Part shown: positions 14,426-22,073 of the stretch, piece after piece
How the letters are laid out: every line of letters begins with the position of its first letter
Numbering within the stretch: the first letter of the stretch is position 1
Source: a bacterium
GTDB lineage: Bacteria > UBA9089 > CG2-30-40-21 > SBAY01
DNA length: 23,651 bases
Assembly (NCBI GenBank): GCA_040757115.1
Contig: JBFLYA010000040.1
Span: forward strand, 1 to 23,651
Reading direction: 5' to 3'
Notes under the pieces: model-generated
The model's database searches: none
What the model was told of the DNA's origin: nothing
What the model saw: only the letters and a program-made list of their open reading frames with translations
Made by a program: the position numbers and the translations under genes

Positions 14426-15988
14426 ATGTTTAATAAAAAATTATGGCTGATTTATATTATTTGTGGAATTTTACTGGGTTGTGGACAACCAAAAGAGGAT
14501 AAATCTATCTTCAAAAGCCGATTATCTGCTGATGTAACTACATTAGACCCGGCTTTAGTCGTTGATGTTTCAGGGGGGATGTTAACGGCTAAATTATTCA
14601 ATGGACTGGTAAAATACAATGAAAAAATGGAAATAGTTCCTGATATTGCTGAAGGCTGGGAAATCTCAAAAGATGGAAAGACATATACATTTTATTTAAA
14701 AAAAGGGGTGAAATTTACTAATGGTCGTGAGGTCGAGTCCTCTGACTTTAAATATTCTATTCAACGAGTTTTAAACCTAAAAACAAAATCCCCTCGCACC
14801 TGGGTATTTGATAAAATATCAGGAGCAAAAGAGTGTCTGACAGGAACAACAACTGAGTGCTCAGGATTAGTTATAAAGGATAAATGGACACTCCAGATAA
14901 TTCTTGAAGAGGCATTTGCACCTTTTTTAGGATTTTTAGCGATGCCAACGGCGTATGTTGTGCCAAAAGAAGATGTTGAAAAATGGGGTGATGACTTCTC
15001 AAAATATGTAGTTGGCACAGGCCCTTTTAAATTGGAAAAATGGGTCAATGATGAAAAAATAGTCTTCGTGGCAAATCCGGATTATTTTGAGACAAAACCA
15101 AAGGTAAAAAGATTAGAATATCGCATCATACCAGAGGAATTAACTGCGTGGGCAGAATTTGAATCTAAAAAATTAGATGCAATAGCTATCCCAACAGCCG
15201 TATTTGACCAGGTAATCACTGACCCGCAATGGCAAAAATACATCGTCAGTCAATCGGGAATGAATGTTTATTATTTAGGGCTAAACTGCCAGAAACCACT
15301 TTTTGATAAGGTAGAGGTGCGACAGGCTCTAAACTATGCCATTAATAAAGAGATAATTTTAAATACCGTCCTAAAAAATCGGGGAATTATTTCGCATGGT
15401 CCAATACCTCCGATAATTCAAGGTTACTCAAATAATCTTAAACCTTATGAATACAATCCTCAAAAAGCAAAAGAATTATTGACTCAGGCTGGATATCCAG
15501 ATGGCTTTTCAATGAAAATATACCAGAAAAGTAGTCGTGAGGTGTTAGAGATTACGGAAATATTACAGGCTCAATTAAAAGAAGCAGGAATAAAGGTAGA
15601 AATTGTGCAACTTGAGTGGAGCACTTTAAAAGAGATGATTAATGAAGGAAAAACTGATGCCTTTTATCTTGCCTGGATTGCCGATTATCCAGATGCAGAA
15701 AATTTCTTGACCCCACTTTTTCATTCAAAAAACTTTGGGAGTGGTGGAAATCGTGCATTTTATAAAAATCAAGCAGTTGATGAATTAATCGAACAGGCTC
15801 AACAAACTACTGATTTAGATGAAAGGATAAAATTATACCAACAAATTGAAACTAAAATTCATAAAGACTGTCCCTGGGTATTTCTTTGGCATCAAAAGGA
15901 ATTTAGCCTTCATCAACCCTGGATAAAAGGCTACAAATCCTATCCAATTTGCAATGCAGATAAAGGAACCTCAATATCACGAAATTAA
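14426..15988 (+). CDS. Family 5 (peptide-type) solute-binding lipoprotein
   Basis: A 520-residue ABC-transporter substrate-binding protein of the OppA/DppA family. The signal peptide MFNKKLWLIYIICGILLGCG has a lipobox LLGC, with lipidated Cys19. The mature part has the family landmarks: the LDPALVVD opening, a LVKYNEKMEIVPDIAEGWEI segment, VGTGPFKLEKW, VRQALNYAINKE, and YLAWIADYPDAENFL near the C-terminus. It should bind peptides or a related solute outside the inner membrane. No permease or ATPase genes lie alongside, so it is an orphan component here. The start is fixed by the signal peptide and lies directly after a -10 box. Confidence 0.94.
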   Translation: MFNKKLWLIYIICGILLGCGQPKEDKSIFKSRLSADVTTLDPALVVDVSGGMLTAKLFNGLVKYNEKMEIVPDIAEGWEISKDGKTYTFYLKKGVKFTNGREVESSDFKYSIQRVLNLKTKSPRTWVFDKISGAKECLTGTTTECSGLVIKDKWTLQIILEEAFAPFLGFLAMPTAYVVPKEDVEKWGDDFSKYVVGTGPFKLEKWVNDEKIVFVANPDYFETKPKVKRLEYRIIPEELTAWAEFESKKLDAIAIPTAVFDQVITDPQWQKYIVSQSGMNVYYLGLNCQKPLFDKVEVRQALNYAINKEIILNTVLKNRGIISHGPIPPIIQGYSNNLKPYEYNPQKAKELLTQAGYPDGFSMKIYQKSSREVLEITEILQAQLKEAGIKVEIVQLEWSTLKEMINEGKTDAFYLAWIADYPDAENFLTPLFHSKNFGSGGNRAFYKNQAVDELIEQAQQTTDLDERIKLYQQIETKIHKDCPWVFLWHQKEFSLHQPWIKGYKSYPICNADKGTSISRN

Positions 15989-15994
15989 AAGCGA

Positions 15995-16020
15995 GTAATG
16001 GGTAACTAATTACCAGTTAC
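15995..16020. repeat. GGTAAC-type repeat before an RBS
   Basis: GTAATGGGTAACTAATTACC then AGTTAC forms a short palindrome and is followed by TAAAGAAGGAGG, the ribosome binding site of the next gene. It is a shorter relative of the repeats at 604-649 and 13300-13327. Confidence 0.65.
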
Positions 16021-16044
16021 TAAAGAAGGAGGAAAGAATAAAAA

Positions 16045-17187
16045 ATGGGTAAAAAGTATTATCTGATGTCGCCAGGACCTACCTCAGTTCCACCAGAGGT
16101 AAGTTTAGCTGAGGCAAAACCGATTCTTCACCATCGGACAAAGGACTTTGAAGCGGTGCTTGGTAAGGTAAATGAGGAGATAAAATATCTATTCCAGACA
16201 CAAAATGATGTTTTTACCTTTGCTTCATCAGGAACAGGGGCAATGGAATCAGCCGTGGCAAATCTGCTCTGTGCCGGTGATACTGCTCTGGTTGTTCGAG
16301 GTGGAAAATTCGGTGAACGGTGGGGAAATATCTGTAAGGCTTATGGTGTTAATTTTATTCCTTTAGACATAGAATGGGGTTGTGCGGTTAGCGCCAATGA
16401 GATTGAGGCTAAATTAAAGGAGAACCCAAATATAAAGGCGGTATTTACTACCCTGTGTGAGACCTCTACGGCAACCCTTATGCCGATTAAAGAAATTGGT
16501 GAGGTAGTTGCCAAAACTACTGCGTGTCTGGTGGTAGATGCGGTTAGCGGTCTGGGCGTGGATGAATTCAGGATGGATGAGTGGAATGTCGATGTCGCCG
16601 CAGTTGGCTCTCAAAAGGGCTTGATGATTCCACCAGGATTGGCTTTTGCCGCAGTTAGCCCCAGGGCAATGGCAATGAGTAAAACTTCGACCTTACCTAA
16701 ATTCTATTTCTCTTTTGCGGCGTATAAAAAAGGATTGGAATCTGGTGAACCGCCTTATACCCCTCCTGTTTCTTTGATTTATGCCTTGCGACAGGCACTT
16801 GATATGATTAAACAGGAAACTATAGAAAAGGTATGGCAAAGACATGCCATTTTGGCACAAGCTACCCGCGCCGGAATTACAGCATTAGGCTTACGACTCC
16901 TATCAAAAAGCCCGGCAAATGGACTGACGGCGGCTTTTGGACCTGGAGAAGATGACGGCGGGATTATTGTTAAAAAATATAGCCAATTAGGGATAACCGT
17001 AGCCGGCGGTCAGGACCATCTCAAAGGAAAAATATTTAGAGTTGCTCACATGGGTTATGCAGAGATGTTTGATGTCATCATGGCTATCTCTGCCTTAGAA
17101 ATGATATTAATGGACATAGGCTATAAATTTGAGATTGGTGCCGGGGTAAAAGCCGCTGAGGAGGCACTTCAAAAACTATCTGGTTAG
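16045..17187 (+). CDS. Class V aminotransferase (alanine/serine-glyoxylate type)
   Basis: This 380-residue PLP enzyme resembles the alanine-glyoxylate/serine-pyruvate aminotransferase group. The N-terminus has the MSPGPTSVPPEV motif (residues 8-19) and HHRTKDF, where HR is substrate-related. SSGTGAMESAVANLL (61-75) binds the cofactor phosphate, Asp165 in VVDAVSG contacts the pyridine nitrogen, and Lys191 in GSQKGLMIPPGLAF is the Schiff-base lysine. Length is normal. AAGGAGG at about 16026-16032 precedes the ATG by a slightly long 12 nt. It follows the solute-binding gene by 56 bp on the same strand. The physiological substrate (serine, alanine or glyoxylate) is not decidable. Confidence 0.93.
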   Translation: MGKKYYLMSPGPTSVPPEVSLAEAKPILHHRTKDFEAVLGKVNEEIKYLFQTQNDVFTFASSGTGAMESAVANLLCAGDTALVVRGGKFGERWGNICKAYGVNFIPLDIEWGCAVSANEIEAKLKENPNIKAVFTTLCETSTATLMPIKEIGEVVAKTTACLVVDAVSGLGVDEFRMDEWNVDVAAVGSQKGLMIPPGLAFAAVSPRAMAMSKTSTLPKFYFSFAAYKKGLESGEPPYTPPVSLIYALRQALDMIKQETIEKVWQRHAILAQATRAGITALGLRLLSKSPANGLTAAFGPGEDDGGIIVKKYSQLGITVAGGQDHLKGKIFRVAHMGYAEMFDVIMAISALEMILMDIGYKFEIGAGVKAAEEALQKLSG

Positions 17188-17202
17188 ACTAAAAGAGATT
17201 AG

Positions 17203-17363
17203 ACCACGAAGAACACGAAGTGAAATTTGATGAAATATCTAATGAAGTTAGCAAATATTAAAGTTGGCTTGTTATGTTGATAAATTTCAATGTAGAAAGA
17301 TTGAAAGAAGGCATAAAAAGATTTGTTCTGTAACATCTCCCTGCCCTTCGTGCTCTTCGTGGT
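17203..17363. mobile_element. Decayed GxxExxY cassette with inverted repeats
   Basis: ACCACGAAGAACACGAAG (17203-17220) and CTTCGTGCTCTTCGTGGT (17346-17363) are inverted copies with two mismatches. Between them lies only the remnant of a GxxExxY gene. Right of the cassette, GAATAGTTACC resembles the GTAAC-TTCACC ends of other elements. The rest of the gap to 17512 holds TCCGTGTCTATCTATGGCTG and CTTTGTGTCTGTGCGTCTTT words of the same wobbling type and no gene. Confidence 0.65.
17220..17333 (+). pseudogene. GxxExxY protein gene, internally deleted
   Basis: From GTG at 17220 the reading gives KFDEISNEV, like the start of GxxExxY proteins. Shortly after comes IKVGLL in one frame and then INFNVERLKEGIKRFVL-stop in another. 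The latter aligns with the C-terminus of the intact protein at 12158-12532 ([20 protein letters not shown]). The central part, including the GxxExxY motif and the nuclease-like residues, is gone, and a frameshift separates IKVGLL from NFNV. The remnant is on the plus strand and lies inside inverted repeats. Confidence 0.7.
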
Positions 17364-17512
17364 GAATAGTTACCAAAAGGATTAAAAATCAGTGTTTCAT
17401 CCGTGTCTATCTATGGCTGAATAATTACGATTTATTTTACATTTTTCTTTGTGTCTGTGCGTCTTTGTGTGATTATTATCCTTCTGAAAATATCCACATA
17501 GGGAGTTAAAAG

Positions 17513-18676
17513 ATGCAAATGAACAAAAGGTTAATATGGGTTAATCTTATTTTAATAATCTTGTTATCCAGTGGCTGTGTCGCACTACCTCATAAGCCTA
17601 CTCCTAAAACCCCACAAGAGATAGCCAGAGCATTAGAACAGGAGAATTTTGACCTGGCTACGGCATACAACAAAGCCGGGATGTTGGAAGAAGCATTATA
17701 TTTCTCTAAGGAGGTATTGAAGTTAAATCCACAACATCAACAGGCTCAGGAGCTTCGAGATAAGATATTAGATGAATTAAAAAAGGAGAAAACACCACCT
17801 ACACCTGAAGAACCAAAACAAGAACCTTTACCCTCTTTAAAAGAGATTCAGCCGCTTCCCGCTAAAGAAATATCGCCTCTAAAAGAAAAAGAGGCTATTG
17901 CTGAAATTGAGGGATTACCTGAAAAGGAAGTAAAGTTAGAGATAAAAAAAGTGCCGACACAAAAACCTCCTGCGGTGCCCGAGTTACCTTTTTTTGAATT
18001 TGCTAAAGAATTACGCACAAAAAGGTTATATGCGGATGCTATTACAGAACTCTCAAATATATTAAACGATTATCCAAATACTCCTTTAAGAGAAAAGATA
18101 GATTTTGAATTAGCCAATAATTATTTTGACCAGGCTCAATACGATAAGGCGTTAAATCTTTTCTCTCAAATTATGACACAAAAAAAAGACCTTCAATATG
18201 ATGCTCAATTAATGCTTGCAAAATGTTATGAAAAAACAGGAGACCATGAAAAAGCAAAGATAGAATATCTAAGATTGATTAAGCGTTTGAATATTCTTAC
18301 ACTTCCTAAAATAGAAGAAGTAAGTAAAGAAGTTACGGCATTAAAATCTATTTTAGACAAAACTACACCGCTTCCCCAAAAAAAGGAAGATTTAGAAGCA
18401 GAAGCTCATTTTGGTGTTGGGAATGTGTCTCGTGCAAGAAGGGAATATCGCCAGGCATTAGTCGAATATGATAATACAATAAAAAAATCTCCAAAATCTC
18501 CAGTCTCGGCAGATGCGGCTTTTTATATTGCGGATATTTATGATAATGTCATAGAACTCAGGGATTATGAGCAGGCAGTAAATGCCTACACTCGAGTCAT
18601 ATCGGACTATCCAGACAGCAAATGGATAGATAGAGCTAAAGAGCGGAAAAAATATTTGATAGATAATTATCTATAG
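17513..18676 (+). CDS. TPR lipoprotein
   Basis: This 387-residue protein has a signal peptide with the lipobox LSSGC (lipidated Cys22). Residues about 45-90 form an initial TPR unit (AYNKAGMLEEALYFSKEVLK). A proline-, lysine- and glutamate-rich linker runs from about 95 to 160. Residues about 160-265 are further TPR-like helices (FAKELRTKRLYADAITELSN, DQAQYDKALNLFSQI). A last pair near the C-terminus contains AFYIADIYDN and QAVNAYTRVISDYPDSKW, like BamD/YbgF-type tripartite repeats. It is probably a membrane-anchored scaffold protein in the periplasm. The ATG at 17513 follows GGGAG by 7 nt; the ATG at 17519 is an alternative. Function otherwise unknown. Confidence 0.85.
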   Translation: MQMNKRLIWVNLILIILLSSGCVALPHKPTPKTPQEIARALEQENFDLATAYNKAGMLEEALYFSKEVLKLNPQHQQAQELRDKILDELKKEKTPPTPEEPKQEPLPSLKEIQPLPAKEISPLKEKEAIAEIEGLPEKEVKLEIKKVPTQKPPAVPELPFFEFAKELRTKRLYADAITELSNILNDYPNTPLREKIDFELANNYFDQAQYDKALNLFSQIMTQKKDLQYDAQLMLAKCYEKTGDHEKAKIEYLRLIKRLNILTLPKIEEVSKEVTALKSILDKTTPLPQKKEDLEAEAHFGVGNVSRARREYRQALVEYDNTIKKSPKSPVSADAAFYIADIYDNVIELRDYEQAVNAYTRVISDYPDSKWIDRAKERKKYLIDNYL

Positions 18677-18721
18677 TAGTTATTAACGAAAATTTCTCAT
18701 AGAACAGATATAGCAACAGGG

Positions 18722-18786
18722 TTGATGGTTTATAGTTTATAGTTTCATAGACTATCAACTATCAACTATCAACCATAGACTATCAA
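18722..18786. repeat. Palindrome of CTATCAAC-type motifs
   Basis: TTGATGGTTTATAGTTTATAG on the left pairs loosely with CTATCAACTATCAACCATAG on the right. Just upstream, TCTATAG-AGTTATTA at about 18670 recurs at about 21609. No gene is present in 18677-19294, which is filled by this and the next three palindromes. Confidence 0.6.
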
Positions 18787-18823
18787 CAATACTAATGTGA
18801 ACTTTTGATTAATACTTACTATA

Positions 18824-18929
18824 TAAGCGTTCCTGTGTCCGCTTTCAGCCGTCAGTATTTAGATACAGGATGATATACATCTTGTATCTTGCATCTCCTG
18901 ACTGCTGATACCTGATGGCTGAACGCTTA
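18824..18929. repeat. Palindrome with TAAGCGTTC ends
   Basis: TAAGCGTTC (18824-18832) is the inverse of GAACGCTTA (18921-18929). Inside, AGCCGTCAG pairs with CTGATGGCT and AGATACAGGATG pairs with CATCTTGTATCT, so the whole unit folds as nested stems. Confidence 0.65.
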
Positions 18930-18946
18930 CACAAAACTAATCATGT

Positions 18947-19094
18947 CCCACAATTTTTACTGGACACCGTGAAGAGTGATAATTCACAATTCACAATTGA
19001 CAATTCACCATTCACCATTTTAAGGAGATTTAGGGAAGAAATTGTGAATGGTGAATTGTGAATGAATGTAACATTGTCCACTAAAACTTATGGG
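18947..19094. mobile_element. Palindromic element with CCCA-TGGACA ends
   Basis: Left CCCACAATTTTTACTGGACA and right TGTCCACTAAAACTTATGGG are inverted with a few mismatches. The inner arms are wobbling motifs: ATTCACAATTCACAATTGAC on the left, ATTGTGAATGGTGAATTGTG on the right. No clear target duplication and no gene. Confidence 0.65.
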
Positions 19095-19113
19095 TAAAGA
19101 TAAGTACAGAAGC

Positions 19114-19266
19114 CTCTCGGATAAAAATAGGAAGTAAGAAATGGGAAATAGGAAGTAAATAAAACAAAATTCCTACTCTCTACTCTCTACTTAAAAAGTG
19201 GGGGGTGAAGGAAAAATTTGCGGTGTGCGAAGGCTAATAAAATTACCGCTTAATTTTATCCGAGAG
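19114..19266. mobile_element. Palindromic element with CTCTCGGATAAAA ends
   Basis: CTCTCGGATAAAA (19114-19126) is the exact inverse of TTTTATCCGAGAG (19254-19266). The inner arms are AGGAAGTAAGAAATGGGAAA-like and TCCTACTCTCTACTCTCTAC-like. A separate 9-bp hairpin, ATAAAATTA/TAATTTTAT, sits at 19237-19259. It ends 28 bp before the SPOR gene. Confidence 0.7.
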
Positions 19267-19294
19267 CGTTCTTACACAAAAAGGGGGTATTAAA

Positions 19295-20119
19295 ATGAAG
19301 AAAAAAACAGGTGCACAAGAACATACTATTATTATCAGCACAATATTAGGCAGTATCCTCGTGTTTGTGCTGGGGTTCTTTTTGGGACGAGCCTGGGTAT
19401 TGATGCCACAGGAGAAAATGACTAAAGTTAAAAAAACTACTCCTGTGGTCAGTGAGCAAAAAGAGGAAGAATTTGAAGATACCTTATCCCAACTTCGAGA
19501 ACAAAAAAGAATGATTGAAGAATTGGAAAAACAAGAAACCCAAAAAATTGAAGAGGGAAAACGAAAAAAGGAATCGGAATTGAGGTTAGCTCAATTAAGA
19601 GAAAAAAAGAAACAAGAACAACAAGAAAAGGAGTTAGCTAAAAAGGGAGAGAAAGAAAAACTGCTTGCGGACCAAAAAGAAAAAGAAAGATTAGCCAAAC
19701 TTGCCCAGGAAAAAGAATTAGCTATGAAAGAAGAAGAAGAACAAAAACGCAGATTACAGAAAGAACTAAAAAGAAAACAAGAGGTTGAAAAGAAGGCACT
19801 TGAGGCTAAACAAAAAGCAATTAAGGAACAAAAACCACAACCACCAGTTGAAGAAAAAGAAACTCCTTCTTCTCCTTCTCAAGAAGAATTTACAATTCAA
19901 CTGCAATCCTCACAAAATAGAGAACGGGTTGAAGAATTACTCACAGAATTAAGAAATAGAGGCTATTTAGCCTATGCCATCCAGGTTGACCTCAAAGAAA
20001 AAGGCATCTGGTATCGAATTAGACTTGGGAAATACAATAGCCGTGAAGAGGCGTTGAACGAAGCGGAGAAATTAAAAAATAAAGGCGTCATCAGTAACTA
20101 CTTGATTACTAAGAGGTAA
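19295..20119 (+). CDS. SPOR-domain inner-membrane protein
   Basis: This 274-residue protein has a short lysine-rich N-terminus, one transmembrane helix (residues 11-34, with STILGSILVFVLGFFLGRAW), a long charged Lys/Glu-rich coiled coil (about 60-190), and a C-terminal SPOR domain (about 196-274, with EEFTIQLQSS and IWYRIRLGKYNSREEA). SPOR domains bind denuded glycan strands of septal peptidoglycan, so a role in cell division or wall remodelling at the division site is likely. The topology would place the coiled coil and SPOR domain in the periplasm. A G-rich AGGGGG site precedes the ATG. It converges with the LptF/LptG gene with 14 bp between the stops. Confidence 0.88.
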   Translation: MKKKTGAQEHTIIISTILGSILVFVLGFFLGRAWVLMPQEKMTKVKKTTPVVSEQKEEEFEDTLSQLREQKRMIEELEKQETQKIEEGKRKKESELRLAQLREKKKQEQQEKELAKKGEKEKLLADQKEKERLAKLAQEKELAMKEEEEQKRRLQKELKRKQEVEKKALEAKQKAIKEQKPQPPVEEKETPSSPSQEEFTIQLQSSQNRERVEELLTELRNRGYLAYAIQVDLKEKGIWYRIRLGKYNSREEALNEAEKLKNKGVISNYLITKR

Positions 20120-20133
20120 ATAGGAATTTGTTT

Positions 20134-21234
20134 CTATGCCTTCCTGAATAACCGAATTAAGAAAATCATTCCCATCATACCGAGAATAATGTTAGGTATC
20201 CACATCGCTAAAAGAGGCATAAGTAATCCTTTTTCTGCTAAATTTTCATTTAGTTTTAGCAGAAGATAATAGATAAAGACAATTAAAATACATGTGCCAA
20301 ATCCAATCGATTTCTCTTTATGTTTAACCATTAGACCTAATGGAACTCCAATAAGGATAAATGCCAAACAGCCAAATGGCATGGCGATATGTTTACCCAA
20401 TTCAATGAGTAAAGGTTGGAGATTTAAGTTTAATTCTTTGTATCTTTTTATCTCTTCTTTTAATTCCACGATGGTCATTGCCTCAATACTCTTGGGGAGA
20501 TTTTGGTTTATTTTATTCTCATTTGCGGCTAAATTAATTGTATGAACATCAAAGGCTAATATATGATATTTAGAAGGGTCTTTATCATCAACATGATGAA
20601 TAACTCCATCTTGCAGTCTTAAGATTACCCCTTTGTTAGTTTTTGAGTATATCGCCATTTTAGCGAAGATAGCTTCTTTAGGCACACCTAACTCACCACC
20701 ATATTCACAGATGTAAATACCTTTCAACCGTTGTTTTTCTTTATCTAACTTATCAATAAAAAGTTCCCTTTGCCCAATTTTAATAAATCTTTTTTCCTCA
20801 AGGTAGCTAGATGGCTGTTGCAGAAGTAACTCTGATTGAATTTTTTCAATTGTGAAATTAGTCCAGGGTAATAAAGTCTCTGCAATAATTAATGTGATGA
20901 GGCTAAAAAGTATTCCGGAGATAATCATCCAGATAATTGAAGAAATGAGGCTTATGCCACTTGCCCACATAGCCGTAATCTCATTTTCTGCTTTAAGTTT
21001 TCCCCAGGTAATTGTTGTTGCCATAAGAAGAGCGATTGGGAGAGAAATATTAAAAGTAGCCGGGATATAGCATAAGAAAAGTTCAATAATCAAAATTCCA
21101 GGAATTTGTTTTGTAATTATCAATTCACTTGATTTGAATATCTCGCTCAAGAAAAAAATGAATGTAAAAAGACACATCCCAAAGAAAAAAGGGAAGATAT
21201 GCTCTCTTAAAATGTAGCGATGAATGATTTTCAT
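20134..21234 (-). CDS. LptF/LptG-family permease (YjgP/YjgQ)
   Basis: This 366-residue membrane protein belongs to the LptF/LptG family, which forms the inner-membrane part of the lipopolysaccharide export ABC transporter with LptB. There are about three N-terminal membrane helices (IIHRYILREHIFPFFFGMCL through LSLPIALLMAT-type segments, then IISSIIWMIISGILFSLITL), a periplasmic beta-jellyroll domain (about 130-255), and three C-terminal helices (HIAMPFGCLAFILIGVPLGL through the LGMMGMIFLIRLF end). The GKLKAENEITAMWASGIS segment is the cytoplasmic coupling helix typical of the family. LptF cannot be told from LptG by eye. The start codon sits 6 nt after a -10 box. Confidence 0.92.
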   Translation of the reverse strand: MKIIHRYILREHIFPFFFGMCLFTFIFFLSEIFKSSELIITKQIPGILIIELFLCYIPATFNISLPIALLMATTITWGKLKAENEITAMWASGISLISSIIWMIISGILFSLITLIIAETLLPWTNFTIEKIQSELLLQQPSSYLEEKRFIKIGQRELFIDKLDKEKQRLKGIYICEYGGELGVPKEAIFAKMAIYSKTNKGVILRLQDGVIHHVDDKDPSKYHILAFDVHTINLAANENKINQNLPKSIEAMTIVELKEEIKRYKELNLNLQPLLIELGKHIAMPFGCLAFILIGVPLGLMVKHKEKSIGFGTCILIVFIYYLLLKLNENLAEKGLLMPLLAMWIPNIILGMMGMIFLIRLFRKA

Positions 21235-21240
21235 AAGTAA

Positions 21241-21269
21241 ATTATAGCATAAAAATAGTCAAAAGTCTA
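21241..21269 (-). promoter_or_regulatory. Extended -10 promoter predicting a leaderless mRNA
   Basis: Minus strand TGCTATAAT, an extended -10 with TATAAT at 21241-21246, and a weak -35 TAGACT 17 nt upstream (21264-21269). Six nt separate the -10 box from the ATG at 21234, so +1 falls on the start codon. No ribosome binding site is present. Confidence 0.6.
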
Positions 21270-21401
21270 TAATTTTCTGTAAGCATCGGTTGTGTAAAAA
21301 GATATAAAGATATTTTTTCTCCGTGATTCACCGGTGTCCCTTCCCTTTGTATTTCATTTCACAACATCCCAGAGATGTAGGTAAGTTTCAATTACTACCT
21401 A

Positions 21402-21430
21402 TTGACAAAAATCCTCTGGTATGGTATCAT
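21402..21430 (+). promoter_or_regulatory. Promoter cut off from its gene by an element
   Basis: TTGACA (21402-21407), 17-nt spacer, TATCAT (21425-21430). The predicted transcription start coincides with the left end of the palindromic element at 21436. The next gene in this direction is the unknown membrane protein at 22074. Confidence 0.55.
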
Positions 21431-21435
21431 ATCAA

Positions 21436-22012
21436 GTAATCGTTCAGGTGTAAGTAAGGGAAAATGGAAAAGTAGGGAAAAAGGGGAAAAATATTAAAGA
21501 ATTTCATTTCAAATTTTTGGAGTTCTCAATTCCTGAAGCTGTCAGGAACAGGTTTATTGAGGATTGTGTGCTTTGTCAGTATCACAGAATCGAAGAGCAA
21601 GCGAATCGTCTATAGCAGTTATTAGTCAAAATTTTACTCAGGGGGGATAAGTAAAAAATCCCAAATCCCAAGCACCAAATCTCAAATAAGCACCAAATTC
21701 CACATACCAAAAAGCGAATTAGAGATTAGTGAATTAGAGATTAGATTTTACTAATTCGCTAATTCGCTTAATTCACTAATTCACTAAATGGAATTTGGAA
21801 TTTGTGATTTGGAATTTCATAGCCATATTTGGGGCAAATTTCGATTAATAAGTGCTATAAATCGGGGACTCCGTTTAAAAAAAGGAACTTATTTTTGCAA
21901 AAACTATAATGCGGGAACGACCAGAACAACTTTCAAATTCCTATACATAAAAATAAATCTCCCATTTTTCCATTATTTCCCCTTTTCCCTTAATTACACC
22001 TTGAACGGTTAC
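21436..22012. mobile_element. Composite palindromic element with GTAAYCGTTCA ends
   Basis: The left end is GTAATCGTTCAGGTGTAAG and the reverse complement of the right end is GTAACCGTTCAAGGTGTAA, followed by wobbling GGGAAAATGGAAAAGTAGGG-like arms on both sides. A second palindrome is nested at about 21657-21822, with AATTAGAGATTAGTGAATTAG on the left, ATTCGCTAATTCGCTTAATT on the right, and ATTCCA/GGAATTTGG words outside. A decayed coding fragment lies at 21454-21615. The ends match those of the element at 4708-4949. No transposase seen. Confidence 0.65.
21454..21615 (+). pseudogene. Coding fragment inside the element
   Basis: An open frame without a start codon reads KEFHFKFLEFSIPEAVRNRF, then IEDCVLCQYHRIEEQANRL-stop. 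The amphipathic character and the CxxC pair look like genuine protein rather than noise, but I do not recognise a family. It may be the C-terminus of a decayed gene. Confidence 0.25.
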
Positions 22013-22073
22013 AATTAAGAGGAACTGTTGTCACTGTTATTATTGCATTTCCTGTGAGGTAGGTAGGTTGAGA

